A stretch of DNA of 64,000 nt from Engraulis encrasicolus (lineage: Eukaryota > Chordata > Actinopteri > Clupeiformes > Engraulidae): assembly GCF_034702125.1 (NCBI RefSeq), contig NC_085880.1, forward strand, positions 14,602,320 through 14,666,319. The letters are read 5' to 3'. Positions within the stretch are counted from its first letter, which is position 1. Every line of letters starts with the position of its first letter. The notes beneath the pieces were generated by a model. That model saw nothing but the letters and a program-made list of their open reading frames with translations. It was not told where the DNA came from and did no database searches. Positions 1 through 54,919 of the stretch are shown here, piece after piece. Position numbers and translations under genes: made by a program.

Positions 1-1370
1 CTCTCTCTCACAATGACTTGTACAGGTTCCAGAAACAACATAACATAATGGCAATGATAACACCCAAGTGAAAAACAAAAAACATTCATGTATCGGTCAA
101 TGAGAAATGTAACAGAAAAGGGAACAGAAATGGGTACTGGTGGGTTATATTGGTTAAGCTTCACCATGACATGGCCCCCCGCATACCAGTAGATTCCAGC
201 TAAAGCCACCCGACATGGGTTGTGCCACACTATTTTTTTTTCCCTACACACCCACTTTCAGAACTTAATTGGAATTAGTGCATCCCTACACCCATCTATA
301 CAACAGGAAACATCTCTGTGAAGGGAAAGCACTCTAACCAGTTGCAGAGAAAGGTGCTTAGGCCCATTGTCCAGTTTTACAGATCAGCTATTGGGTATGA
401 ACCCCATGAAGAGGATATGAATTCCGTGGTCCACATCAGACTCCACAAGGTAGGTATTATATTTCTGACATTACATAAGGCCTACTTTAAATTACAGGAG
501 GGTACTAAGGCCCATCGGCTGATTACAGCTTTAGAATTTTGGATGAATTATACTGCCTTTGCAGTGACAAACAGGTGGTTTAGCATACACTGTTGGAGGT
601 TTCAATATTGAGTGTTTTTCTGTGCTCTGCCACAAGAATGTGCATGTTGATAGTTAGGCCTGCTGTGTCTGACCTTGGGGTACTTACAGACAGCCTCTGA
701 GACAGCAGAAGCCAACCGGAAAAGCGTATGCTTTAATATCTGTAGCATACGTGTCAGGACACTCAATTTTAATATACGTGTCAACTTTTAGTATACGTGT
801 CTGATTTAGAGGTGGACTATATACACTTGTTCCACCATTTTGTCCTGTTCGCGATATAGGATGCTGTTCAGTGAGAACCTTACTTCGACACAAGACTTCG
901 TCATTTTCTTTTCACACTCTATTTTTCTTTATTTCATTACTTTTTCTTAACCTTTTGTAATCTCACTTTTTCTACAATAAATTGTATCCTGATTTGACCC
1001 TTTTAATTACGAAGACGTCAAGACTTATCTTATTTTTGTGAGTGAGTTAGTCAAACACAACGCAGAGTTTTCAGCCTTCAATTTTTGTTGAAGAAGAGAA
1101 TTTTGGAAACATCCAAAATCTAACACAGCCCAGGGCTATTCTGGAAGTGCTGTGCTATTTAGGTAAGACCATTTTATTTGTATAGCATATTTCAGAAATG
1201 TAGTTCAATGTGTTTCACAAAAAAATGAAAGTATAAGAACACAGCAAATTAAATGAAAAAATAAAGGCATCACAATGAGAAAAGGTGGAAAGGATAAAAG
1301 CAGGAAAAAAGAAAACATTAGAATCAAAGAAAGTATAAGAATATTGATATCGGGACACCTTGAAGGCCGA
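1..1370. other. Upstream flank, mostly unrecognised
   Basis: AT-rich sequence with short repeats and no ORF I can assign. The only coding-like piece is about 310-450, described separately. Confidence 0.4.
310..450 (+). other. Possible orphan exon or transposon fragment
   Basis: An open frame reads GKHSNQLQRKVLRPIVQFYR then SAIGYEPHEEDMNSVVHIRL, ending at CACAAG|gtaggt, a consensus donor. Amino-acid composition is protein-like, unlike the microsatellite ORFs. I do not recognise the family. It could be an exon of an upstream gene or a transposon remnant. Confidence 0.25.
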
Positions 1371-1375
1371 AGACC

Positions 1376-1530
1376 TTGTCAACCAAATGCGATAGAATTG
1401 ACGACTGGGTTTTTGACTTGACAACCAGATGCGATAGAATTAGTAACGGGGTCTTGACTAGACAACCAGATGCGATAGAACTAACGACGCGGTCTTGACT
1501 AGACAACCAGATGCGATAGAACTAGTAACG
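1376..1530. repeat. 41-42 bp minisatellite, about 4 units
   Basis: AACCAGATGCGATAGAA-type cores start at 1381, 1423, 1464 and 1505, giving unit lengths of 42, 41 and 41 bp with scattered substitutions. Confidence 0.85.
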
Positions 1531-1742
1531 GCACTTCGCCAGAAAGTTAGAAAAGAAGCAACTTGGACGCCCGCACGGCCGCATGACATCATAGGTGTCC
1601 TGCTACCGGGGAATAAAAGACACCTGCTCAGCCAATCAGAAGACGTTCCGCAATGTAGGTTATTATTGAGTCATCTCTGTAACCTAGTTGTGTTATAATA
1701 CTGTGACTACATGAAAATAATTAACCTTTTATTGTGCTGTAT

Positions 1743-2106
<364 letters not shown>

Positions 2107-2130
2107 TTAGAGTTTGTGATTGTGTGTTTC

Positions 2131-2164
2131 TGTATGTGGAGGTTTCGTTGGAACACGTCTACAG
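2131..2164 (+). other. Candidate slc7a9 5'UTR exon (copy 1), donor at 2165
   Basis: The stretch from TGTATGTGGAGG to CTACAG|gtaagt ends in a good splice donor. Its counterpart upstream of the second first exon (54191-54230) is similar (TGGAGG...GGAAC...TACAG|gtcagt). Coding exon 1 begins at an acceptor, so an upstream non-coding exon is needed. The true transcription start is not visible. Confidence 0.35.
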
Positions 2165-2225
2165 GTAAGTGGACCCGTCTACAGGTGCTGGTTGCAGGGA
2201 TATTTGTGTGTCTGTTGGACCGTCT

Positions 2226-2297
2226 ACAGGTGGTGGTTGCAGGGATATTTGTGTGTGTGTCGAGTTATCTGGAGTTTAATTGACCCACATCATTGAT
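2226..2297 (+). pseudogene. Relic of slc7a9 exon 11, including its splice acceptor
   Basis: The segment CTACAG then GTGGTGGTTGCAGGGATATT and on to CATCATTGATAAG aligns almost base for base with the start of real exon 11 (44932-45005), including the CTACAG acceptor and the shared GTGTGTGTGTCG/GTTATCTGG stretches. An in-frame TGA and a small insertion break it. A shorter repeat of the same start precedes it at about 2180-2225. Weaker likeness to later exon 11 sequence may resume near 2330. It looks like the 3' end of a lost slc7a9 copy. Confidence 0.75.
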
Positions 2298-2743
2298 AAG
2301 GGATAAGATTACTTTCATGTCTGTTTATTTCAAGTACCTATTCTGCCTGTACGCAATTCACTTATTGCCTGTCCTATATATACAAAAGTGATACAAAGAA
2401 CACATTGCTAAGGGGGTTGCTGGGGTAGGGGACGAGGAGGCTGTGGATTGAATGGGTGTGAATGTGAGTGAATGTTACATAAATGATATACACGTAAATG
2501 TGGAAGGATGTGTGTGTCTGTGTGTGTATGTGTGGAGAGAGAGTGATTTAAAACTGGTTGTGGGTGCGTGTGTTTGTGTGTGAGTGGAGAGGAAGCGATT
2601 TACCGTAAAATTGTGTGTGTGGTGATGTCTACCTCACAGGCATGTAGAAGTATGGATGAATTCTGTATGCAGTTTTCATTTACAGGTGTCATACTGAAAG
2701 AAGGCATAGTACATCTGTGTAGTACACTGTGTATGTGCAAGCT

Positions 2744-2774
<31 letters not shown>

Positions 2775-2933
2775 AGTGTATGTGAATTCTCAAAGGTTTT
2801 TACGACATCAGAATCTCTGGAACTGATCAATGCTTATTGTGTGTACGGTATATGTGCATGCATGCACATTTCTGATCAAGATCATAACTGTGTGTGTGTG
2901 TGTGTGTGTGTGCGCGTGCGTGTCTATATGTAG

Positions 2934-46463
<43,530 letters not shown>

Positions 46464-46649
46464 GGACCACTCAGAAGACTACAAATCTCTACCCTCGCTC
46501 ATACACTACAAACAACACCAGGGCTTCAAATGCTATATTTTAAAGAACGATTGGCAAAACTTGGTCCAGTGCATTTGGCTGCAGTAAAAGAAAGCATTCG
46601 TCTTGTGGCCACACATTTCTGCCAGCCCAGGTCACTTTGCTGAAATGAA

Positions 46650-46735
46650 AATAAGGGGGATGGAGGAGAGCACTGGTTAATTACTCCCCCCACCAACCTG
46701 GCAGGTCAGGAGTCGAACCGGCAACCTCTGGGGGT
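46650..46735 (-). mobile_element. SINE fragment (B-box side)
   Basis: Minus strand carries GGTTGCCGGTTCGACTCC and the downstream body GTAATTAACCAGTGCTCTCC; the A-box half is missing. Confidence 0.65.
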
Positions 46736-46810
46736 GGAGGTGGACATGACTTAAAATGCCACTTCTTGACTGGGTGGTCATGGGTAAGGGGTTAGAGTGT
46801 CAGACTTGGA

Positions 46811-47080
46811 GTGCATTGCAATATGCGACCTTGCCTCCTCGTCCCGCCTCCTGGCCCCTCCTCCGTGGAGAAAACGATTAAGTTTCCCAGCTGTCAGCCT
46901 AGCCACAACAACTTTTGAGGGACTGTTTTTCATTCACCATCCCCATTGCAAATGAGAAAAAGACTCTTTTGCAAGATATTGAAATATAATGCTGTTGTCA
47001 GTGATGTCATCATGACATATTACTTCCTGGTACGAGGAGAGAAGCAAGTGGAGGAGGCAAGGTCGCATATTGCAACGCAC
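46811..47080. mobile_element. MITE inside the SINE (first)
   Basis: Ends TTGCAATATGCGACCTTGCC and GGCAAGGTCGCATATTGCAA are inverse. Its interior matches fragments at 45230-45300 and 45790-45910. TSD not clear. Confidence 0.75.
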
Positions 47081-47171
47081 TCTTGTTGTCCAGAGGTTGC
47101 CGGTGTGACTCCCAACCTGCCAGGTTGGTTGGGGGAGTAATTAACCAGTGCTCTCCTCCATCCCCCTCCAT

Positions 47172-47771
47172 GGCTCAATTCGAAACGGGAGGCAGTGACT
47201 CGATGACTCTCCTCCTACATACTGTAAACAGGTCACTGATCAGATAGGTGAAGTTAGCTGATGAGGCAGCCGTTACGAATGGCACTAACGAGTGCGCTGC
47301 CTTGCGCATTTGATGTTACGGCGATTCTATGGCGGGAGTTACGTTCATCACGGTAGCGCTTAGCTTACGCATGCTATTTAAACGGTGAATGATCGTCAGA
47401 ATCATAGAATAAAATAAGTAGATCTAGTGACAGCATATTTAGATACTACAATGTTGATTTATCCATTCGATTTTCAATATCTACATACATAAGTGTCAGA
47501 ATAAAGAGTATGATAAGGTAGTAGCTTGGCTAGTAGCCATGTTTGTTTTTCAGGTTTCCGGTTGAGAGGGAGGTGGCGCACAGCATGTTGGGTACCAAGG
47601 CAGCGAAGTCAGCATCTAATGCTGACCTCAAATATCCCCGTTACGCCCACAAATGCGGTCAACTGCCGAGGGAGGAAATAAAGCAATTTTTCGTTTCGAT
47701 CCACACTTCATGACTCGATGTCCAGTTAGCTCATTGGAAGGACAGCTGCCTTCCCTGTTTCGAATTGAGCC
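47172..47771. mobile_element. MITE inside the SINE (second), 600 bp
   Basis: Ends GGCTCAATTCGAAACGGGA and CCTGTTTCGAATTGAGCC are inverse. CAT flanks both sides. Ignoring it restores the SINE order CTCCAT-GAGTGAGG. Confidence 0.82.
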
Positions 47772-47850
47772 CATGAGTGAGGTACCCTGTGCCCTGGTAA
47801 TGTCCCACTGCAGTGCTCCCTTGGGGAGTTCTGAAACGCATTCCTTCCAT

Positions 47851-49118
47851 TGTTCCTTCCTGTTTGTTTTGGCCTAGAGCGAATGCGTGCCAAATGAATT
47901 ATTCTTCCCCCCCAGAACCAAACTACCCCAATTGTCAGTTCCCCCTTTCGTCACCCAAACACGAGAAACGAGGCTATTCGTAAAGGCACCACGAGGCTTC
48001 AAGTTGATTAGATGGAGGCCAGCGGGGCGTGGGGGAAAAAAAGGTTGGAACTGGCATAGAGGGACGCATACTGTTGTCCGTCTGTCGGCCTTGTTTGTTT
48101 TTGTTTTTAGTCAATTGAAATGATGATGTCTGTCCTTCGGACAGCAGGTTTTACAGCAATGAAAAATAATAAAATCTACATTTGTGTAACAGACCCCTTG
48201 ATAACTACCTGGATTAATTTTAATCATGAAAATGTAATTGATTTTAACAAAATTAGCACTTTCATAGCTGGTACATGTTTTTGACAAACTTTCAAGAATT
48301 AGTGTTAATAATAAGTCTCATGTTTATTAGTCATTATAAGCTACTGTGATTAGGCTTCGTAGCCTACAGTAACTGTGGTTATTAGGATCCATACGGCTCT
48401 GTAACCGTGGTGATTAGCCCACAGAGCTCTTTTACAGTCGTGATTAGCCAACAGGGCTCTGCAACAGTGGTGATTAGGCTGCATACAGCTCTGTAACCAT
48501 GGTGATTAGGCCTCATGCAGACCTCTCTAACCTTGAAATATGACACATTGATTGAATGCAGTGAAAAAAGTTGCCCAGAGAAGGTCTTCACATGTGCACT
48601 AGCGACCGAAGGAGATACAGAGAGAGTGAGGTAGCAGGTGAAGGAGGGAAGCTCCTAAATGAAGAACTGCGGCTGTGGAATTTCTGTTGTGCACAATGTG
48701 GTAAATTGGGGTAGGCGATCGTGATATAGGAAGCAAATCTATTATAGAGCTTTAAAGCTTTAAGCTTTAATGGTAATTAGACATACTGCCTGATGCATTC
48801 CTAATGATGTGCATTGAGAAATGCTTTAACAATATGTTAGGCTTACAACTACTTTTTTACTTGACCATAATGTATGTGCACAACATGACAGTAATTGGAT
48901 GCCAAATATTCATAAATAAATTCAACAATCTATTGAAAACTATCAATATTTTCCATTACTAATTAAAAAACCAAAATGGCCGCCACCATATGACGTCATA
49001 ATATGCTAATTAGGTACTCCCAAAATAAACTTTGGGCCTTCCTCAACATTTTTCTAATTTACAGTTAGGCTGTATCTGTTACCACTGTCCAGCCAGCCAG
49101 AGCCTTTTGAAAATGTGA
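47851..49118. other. Intergenic interval with a ~34 bp degenerate tandem repeat
   Basis: 48366-48525 holds about five units of CTGTAACCGTGGTGATTAG type. The rest is AT-rich and unassigned. Confidence 0.6.
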
Positions 49119-49126
49119 TGCCCAAA

Positions 49127-49305
49127 CAGGGTTGCCAGATGAGGCTGATGATTTCCAGCCCAAAAAATGCTCAAAACCCGCCTAGAAGCACAAAATCCTG
49201 CCCAATTCTATTGATTTCTATGGCAAAAAATTGCGCGGGTTTTTCTGCTAAATGCCATTTTTTCCCACACACGGCCATCCTAAGTAGCCCAATCTGGCAA
49301 CACTG
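49127..49305. mobile_element. hAT-type MITE, 179 bp, perfect 8 bp TSD
   Basis: Ends CAGGGTTGCCAGAT and ATCTGGCAACACTG are inverse. TGCCCAAA occurs at 49119-49126 and 49306-49313. Confidence 0.92.
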
Positions 49306-50167
49306 TGCCCAAACCCAGCATTTTCACCTAAATAACATCGGCACTTAAAGGGTTAACACCACAGTGACATTTAAGTGTAAGTTTAACGCCACAATGCAGG
49401 CCTGGATAGGGACAGAAAAACAGCCTTAGAATTTCTTGGCATTGACCAGCCCTTAACACAGCCCACTGCTTTTCTAAGATATTATGATTAGCTAATTCCT
49501 CTGTCTTTAAGATAGACCAATCCTACCATGGTGCTAACGGCAGGGCACTCGTCCATTAGGGGTCTTACACACTAGGGCGGTAAAGTGTCGCGGAACAGCC
49601 GATTTTTACCGGCGTCAGTGAAAATACATTGAAACATATCTGTCCTTACACACCAACCGGTGGTAGTCGGGCGTCAGCGGCACGAGAGCCGGCATCCGCG
49701 CTGCATTTGGAAAATAGAACTCGAGCGTGTTTTTCACGCCGGCAACCAGCGCTGTCTCATTCAAATGAATGGCAAAGTACTAGCTTTGGCTGTGGGGAGG
49801 GTTTTTAACAGGCCTGGCCGTGCACGCCGACGCTGTCAGTGTGAAAGGCGAAGAAAAATATACCGGCCGAAACTAAGCAGAAAGACCGTGTTCGTCTCGC
49901 GTCCGTTCCGTTCGGCTTTGGTATGTCTGGCTCGGGTCTTTTGCCCTTCCCCGTCTCTCTCTCTCCCAACTCGCTTCCTGGGCCTCATTTATAAAACTTT
50001 GCGGAAGGAATGCGCCAAAAGATGGCGCACGCACGAAACTCAGGATGTGTGTGCGCAAGAAAATATTCAGATTTATAAAGCATGGCGCACACACGTTCCA
50101 CGTCGACTTCCCTTTATAAATCCCAACTGACTCTGAAGTTGCGGCAAATGTGCGCACCTGTGGACAC

Positions 50168-51013
50168 CAGTGATGCGCGGGTCGACGAAAAAACAAGACA
50201 CACCCGACCGCTTTTTTCCCTAGTCCGCCCGCTTGCCCTGCCCGCAAGAATTATTCATGAAAAATATTGACCCGGCCCGCTTCCCGACCCGCCTTTGAAA
50301 ATAGTAGCTGTGCGTCTTTATGAACACCCTAGCGTCAAGGAATTTGCGTCAAGAACAAGACAGCTGTGCATTTCAACAGGACATGTTGGATTTTTGAACG
50401 AGGCCATGCAATGACGACTGCCGACTGTCACCTGTTTATTTCGGTAACATCGTCGTTTGGATAGGCCTACATGGAGAAAATGAATCTGTAGGTTGGTGAG
50501 GAGACGGAGCCAGCCGTCAAGTGGATTGCCTCGTAGTCATGGTACGACACAGGAAATGAAAACAAACTCTGTAAGCAACACATGAGTGCGAAACCATTAC
50601 AATTGTATAAGAAAATATGTAGGCTATATCCATCACTGCACTGTTTAGAGAGCACCCTCTGTGTTCTTCAAAATGCACTCAATGGTTGCACCTGCTGCAC
50701 CAGTTGCGCGCAGAAGATATTCGGCCGATGCAGGAGCCTCATTAAGTCTCCTGCAGAGCGCGTGGCACCATCGTAGTTATTCAGCCATATAAACTTTGAT
50801 CTATTTCGCAAAAAATGTCCCTGTCTGCTAAAGTAAACTATAGCCTATTGGCTAGCCTATAGCCTACTTTAAAATTCGGCATCATTTCAAAGGTCCTGAC
50901 CGACCGCACCCGACCCGAATTTCATTAAAAATAATATTTCATAACCCGTGCCTGCGGTCGACCGCAGTTAACTGCAAGCGCCCGCTGCTTTCGGGTCAGC
51001 CCGCGCATCACTG
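50168..51013. mobile_element. hAT-type MITE, 846 bp, perfect 8 bp TSD
   Basis: Ends CAGTGATGCGCGGG and CCCGCGCATCACTG (one offset base) are inverse. GTGGACAC is exact on both sides (50160-50167, 51014-51021). Confidence 0.9.
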
Positions 51014-51146
51014 GTGGACACACCCATAATTATCTATGAATATTCAGTGAAACGCTCAAAATGAATATTTCTATCTGTGGACGGCGTGCGGAAAGCAGAC
51101 ACGATAGCCTATTTACCACATGTGGAGCAAACAGTTTTATTAGATA

Positions 51147-51364
51147 GGTCCAGGAAGACAGATGCTGAGGCACTCAAGGTTGCAATTTTTTTACTTTTTT
51201 ATTTGGCTACAATGCCTACGCGTTTCGGCCCTTATGGCCTTCTTCAGGGCGTATCGATACGCCCTGAAGAAGGCCATAAGGGCCGAAACGCGTAGGCATT
51301 GTAGCCAAATAAAAAAGTAAAAAAATTGCAACCTTGAGTGCCTCAGCATCTGTCTTCCTGGACC
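51147..51364. repeat. Perfect 218 bp palindrome without spacer
   Basis: Each 109 bp arm is the exact reverse complement of the other; the centre is GTATC|GATAC between 51255 and 51256. Arms contain GGCCTTCTTCAGGGCG and CCTACGCGTTTCGGCCC. TATTAGATAGG is repeated at 51138-51148 and 51446-51456, which suggests an 11 bp target duplication around a 297 bp insert. Confidence 0.95.
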
Positions 51365-52925
51365 AAGTTTGAGAGCCCCTACACTGATGAGCACCAAGGA
51401 AAAAAGGTGAAGACCCAGAAGCGCTCCAATTACCTGCTTGAGTTCTATTAGATAGGCCTAGAGAACGTTGGGCAAAGTGGAGCGGTTAAGTTTGGGAAGT
51501 CGTAGGCTACAAAAATAAAAACCTTGAATTGCAGCATGTGGATGGTTATGTTGACAAAAATCACGCTATACCAGAAGTAAAAAAAATAAATAAAATAAGG
51601 ATGGCATGGACATGAACCTGCCAAGTCATGGACATGTAGGCTAGTATTAATTGAGTTGTGAACAAAGGCAAAAATAGCTGCGTCAAGGAAACATCTCACA
51701 TGGCATGTCCCCATGTGAAATTCACCGGTAGAAAATCTATTCGCTGTCTCATCGCACCTCATATGCACCGGGTTTAAACTTTTTTCAACAATTGCCGTTG
51801 GTCACTGCGCGCAGCTGTCTGCTTTCAGTTCAAAGCTACGCCCCAACTGTCGATCGACATATCCACAGACAGCATGACATATGGGCATTTTCTAGTCTGT
51901 ATTTGTTAAATGTGTGTATTATAAACGTACATTATCAGTGTATAAGACCAGCTGTCAAATGCACACCTCTGCTTTGATGACAAATAACCGCATGGAAAAG
52001 AAATGACATGCAACAAGAGAAACGAAGCTGTCCATTGGCACTTGCGCTTGCCTGTATGGCTGAGAAAATCAACCATTACAGATGCACTTGGGACTTGAGC
52101 AGATGATTCTGCAACTGGCTTAAATGTTGACGTAATTCCTTGCAGACTCGGAACACTTTATAGCCTACCGATACGATTATAGCCCGATACTGGAAAGGTC
52201 CGTGGTTATTGTTAATATAATGTAGGGTATTTCCAAATGTAACGTAGGCCTATCCTAAACGTACAATTTGAAGCGTCTATTACATGCATGTGGCTATGGA
52301 TAGGCCAGGTAGGCCTACTTATTATTTTCCACCATTACCAAACAACAAACAACCGCGTTTTCGTTGCGAACTGGATTAAATAATGTTAAAGTGGCTATCG
52401 TGACACGTGACCTTTGATTTTTTTTCTTCAACCAATTTCGGGTCGTTCTTCCAGCTACCTCCCGAGGTCGCGCTTTCCGCGTTTGGTCTTTTGTTTAGTG
52501 CCTACGCATGGGTCAAACTTTGCGTGGAGCTGCGCATGTTTACCGCCAAGTTCTTTGTCTATAAATACCAAACCTTGCGGTGAACTTGGCGTGCGCAGTC
52601 TTTTGTGCGTACGCACCTGTTAGAAATGAGGCCCCCTGTGACACTGACATCGCGGCAAATATGGGTGTTGAAACCAGTCAGCTGTCTGCTACGAAACAAT
52701 AACAGTTCCTGAGGGTCGTTTTTGGTGGACAAAAAGAAAATGGATTACTATAATGTATGACTTCTGCGATCAATTTCTAAGGACGTCTGTGGAAGACGGA
52801 AGTTGGGAGAGGTAGGTGCGCCATTTCTGAAATCTCCAAATGTATCATGTCTGTGCTAGCTAATGCTAAAATGACCATTGGGGTTCGTTGTATGTGCACA
52901 AACAGCAAGCCAATTCACTCTGAAG

Positions 52926-53280
52926 TAGGGCTGGGAATCGATCCGATTCCAGAAGGTTACAATCCGATTCGATCCACAATCAGATCTGATTCAATTCGAT
53001 ATCGATCTTCTGTATTGCTGAGTTGTTACTTCAACCCATTTATGCCTAGAATTTTATGACTGGCTATAAAAACCTAAATATCTCAGCCTTTGATGCCCAC
53101 ACAAACATGAAATACCACGATAGCCTATATGAATGTGGAAGAGAGCCACAGGATGTGCTTGAGAAAATGGCGCCTGTAATCATCTGCAAAAGATCGATCC
53201 ACAAAGTTGTGAATCGATATCACACCTTTCGAACTTGAATCGATATTGAATCGCGATTCGATCTTTTGAATCCAGCCCTA
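52926..53280. mobile_element. hAT-type MITE, 355 bp, 8 bp TSD with one mismatch
   Basis: Ends TAGGGCTGGGAATCGAT and TTGAATCCAGCCCTA are inverse. Flanks CTCTGAAG (52918-52925) and CTCTGCAG (53281-53288) agree at 7 of 8. The interior is rich in AATCGAT. Confidence 0.88.
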
Positions 53281-53936
53281 CTCTGCAGCATTTTGATACA
53301 TGCTAAAAGCTTCATAGAAGATGAAATGTTTGCCCGCTGCCTCCCGCTTTCATTGAAAACAGCTGTAAACAGCGCAATTGAACAACTTTGCGAAGTGCGC
53401 ATGAACATTTCTCGCAGGGTCCCCTTTAGCCATTATCCCTTGGCCAGAATCAGATATCTTGCCAAAATTCTCCTTCAAGGGAAATCAACAGCAACAACAA
53501 CAACAAAAACAACAGCGGCGGCCCAAGAGGACTGTCGGCCCACCGGGAAAATGCCCTGTATGCCAGACTACCAGTCCAGTCCTGCCTTGTCCAGACAAGT
53601 CCACAGCGTAATTTTAGTGCAGCTTTAACACCACAGCATGGTTTTAGTCCAGGTGTTACTGTAAAACCACAGTGTAATGTTAGTGTTTAACACAGTGTAG
53701 GCCTACTTCAGTTACCAAGCCCCAACCACGAAAATAATTAACTTTTTATTGTTCTCTAACACACACACACACACACACTCACCTTCACACGCCACATGTG
53801 CACACACACACGCCGGTTGGACCTGTGTGTGTGTTTTTTGTCAGGGATCATACATTTTTCCTGTCCAGCACTCTAAGTCCTGTCTCCTTTACTGGATATC
53901 AGATCGGAGACACTGTGAGTACTGTACAGTATGTCT

Positions 53937-53973
<37 letters not shown>

Positions 53974-54190
53974 GAAAGAAATGTGAAGGCTTATCCTATG
54001 TGTGTGGCTAAGTCAGATTGAGAGAGAGAGAGTGTGTGTGTATGAAGAGAATGAGAAGTGTGTGTGTGCGCGAGTGCGTACTGTATGTGTGTGTGTGTGT
54101 GGAAAGGAATGTCAAGGTTGATGTTATGTGTGGAGAGAAGTCAGAGGGTGAGAGTGTGTCAAGATAGTGGAAAAGGCTGTGTGTGTCTTC

Positions 54191-54230
54191 AGTGGAGGTT
54201 ACGGTGGAACGCACATCTCAACTCTTACAG
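54191..54230 (+). other. Candidate 5'UTR exon of the second slc7a9 copy
   Basis: Flanked by acceptor GTGTCTTCAG and donor TACAG|gtcagt. It resembles 2131-2164 in sequence and in position relative to the first coding exon. Transcription is an inference. Confidence 0.35.
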
Positions 54231-54299
54231 GTCAGTGGATATTTTGCTGTTTGTGTGTGTGTGTATGCATGCGTGTGACGGAGGTCATCTTGCACCTGT

Positions 54300-54402
54300 T
54301 CGACCCCTTCGGGGCTGCGAACCTGCAACCTCGTCAACTACATCGTTCCCGCAATGGGAGACACAGTACGATACCGCTGGACTAAAGGACCAGTCCCCCA
54401 GC
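54300..54402 (-). mobile_element. tRNA-like SINE fragment
   Basis: Minus strand has A-box-like TTTAGTCCAGCGGTA and B-box-like GGTTGCAGGTTCGCAGCC with tRNA-like spacing. It is absent from the corresponding place near 2.2 kb. Confidence 0.5.
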
Positions 54403-54811
54403 CCAACGGCATCGACACTGTATGAGGCTTTGGGAGGGAGGTTTACTAACATCCCACGCCAACTATGCTACTTAGCCTCCGTTATATGTGCATCATATTC
54501 CATATATATTCCGTGTGTGTGTGTGAGTGAGAGAGAGAGATAGAAAGAAAGTTACAGTCAATAACAGGCAGTCTTTAAAGGCTTTTACGATCAGAGAATC
54601 TCTGCAACTGACCATTGTCTGTGTGTGTGTGTATGTGTGGAGGCCTATGTGTGTGCATTATTGATAAAAATCATATTCCATATCTGGGAATGCAGTCCAT
54701 AAATGCATTTACGACTTAACTGTTTCTGCAGCTGACCAATGTCTGTTTCTGTGTGTGTGTGGGGTGCACGGGCATGACTGATAAAGATCATATCTGTGTG
54801 TGTGTGTGTAG

Positions 54812-54919
54812 ATGGATGATCAGAGTTTAAAGAAGGGCGGTGTCCAGAATGGCACGAAGCCCCCTGCCCCCCCCTCCCACACACCCAAGGAGGAGAAAGC
54901 CACCGCACTGCAGAGAGAG
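54812..54919 (+). CDS. Second slc7a9-type first coding exon (36 codons), rest of gene not in window
   Basis: Encodes MDDQSLKKGGVQNGT, then PPAPPSHTPKEEKATALQRE after a Lys-Pro-type linker; this is slc7a9 exon 1 with a 6-codon longer middle. The acceptor (GTGTGTAG before the ATG) and donor (GAG|gtacac) are both intact, and reading frame and flanking residues are kept, which suggests selection or recent duplication. In the complete gene exon 2 follows 190 bp later. I find no exon 2-like sequence between 54,920 and 64,000 on either strand. It is either exon 1 of a tandem paralogue with an intron longer than 9 kb, or an orphan duplicated exon. Confidence 0.85.

Larger units (their letters stand above)
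46768..47850 (+). mobile_element. tRNA-derived SINE split by two MITEs
   Basis: The SINE lies in three pieces: 46768-46810 (A-box-like GGGTAAGGGGTTAG), 47081-47171 (AGGTTGCCGG then AATTAACCAGTGCTCTCC) and 47772-47850 (GAGTGAGGTACCCTG and on). Order and sequence match the uninterrupted SINE at 11368-11685. Confidence 0.75.
49981..52633. mobile_element. GGCCTCATTTAT-ended element, second copy, 2.65 kb with nested insertions
   Basis: Ends GGCCTCATTTATAAA and TTAGAAATGAGGCC relate it to 41633-42885. The interior repeats TGCGCGCAC/GTGCGCAAG-type motifs. It contains the hAT-type MITE at 50168-51013 and the palindrome at 51147-51364. No transposase seen. Confidence 0.65.
53730..54811 (+). repeat. 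Duplicated slc7a9 5' region
   Basis: It parallels 1711-2933. AAAATAATTAACTTTTTATT then CA repeats, GGGATCATACA/TTTTCCTGTC versus GGGATGTGACATTTGTCCTG, TTTTACGA...CAGAATCTCTG...AACTGA, and GATAAAGATCATA before the exon all recur in order. TG tracts differ in length. Confidence 0.8.

Noticed and set aside
46661..46735. Possible functional tRNA genes from B-box sequences here and at 11.6 kb
   Set aside because: No cloverleaf with paired acceptor stem; the sequences belong to SINE bodies.
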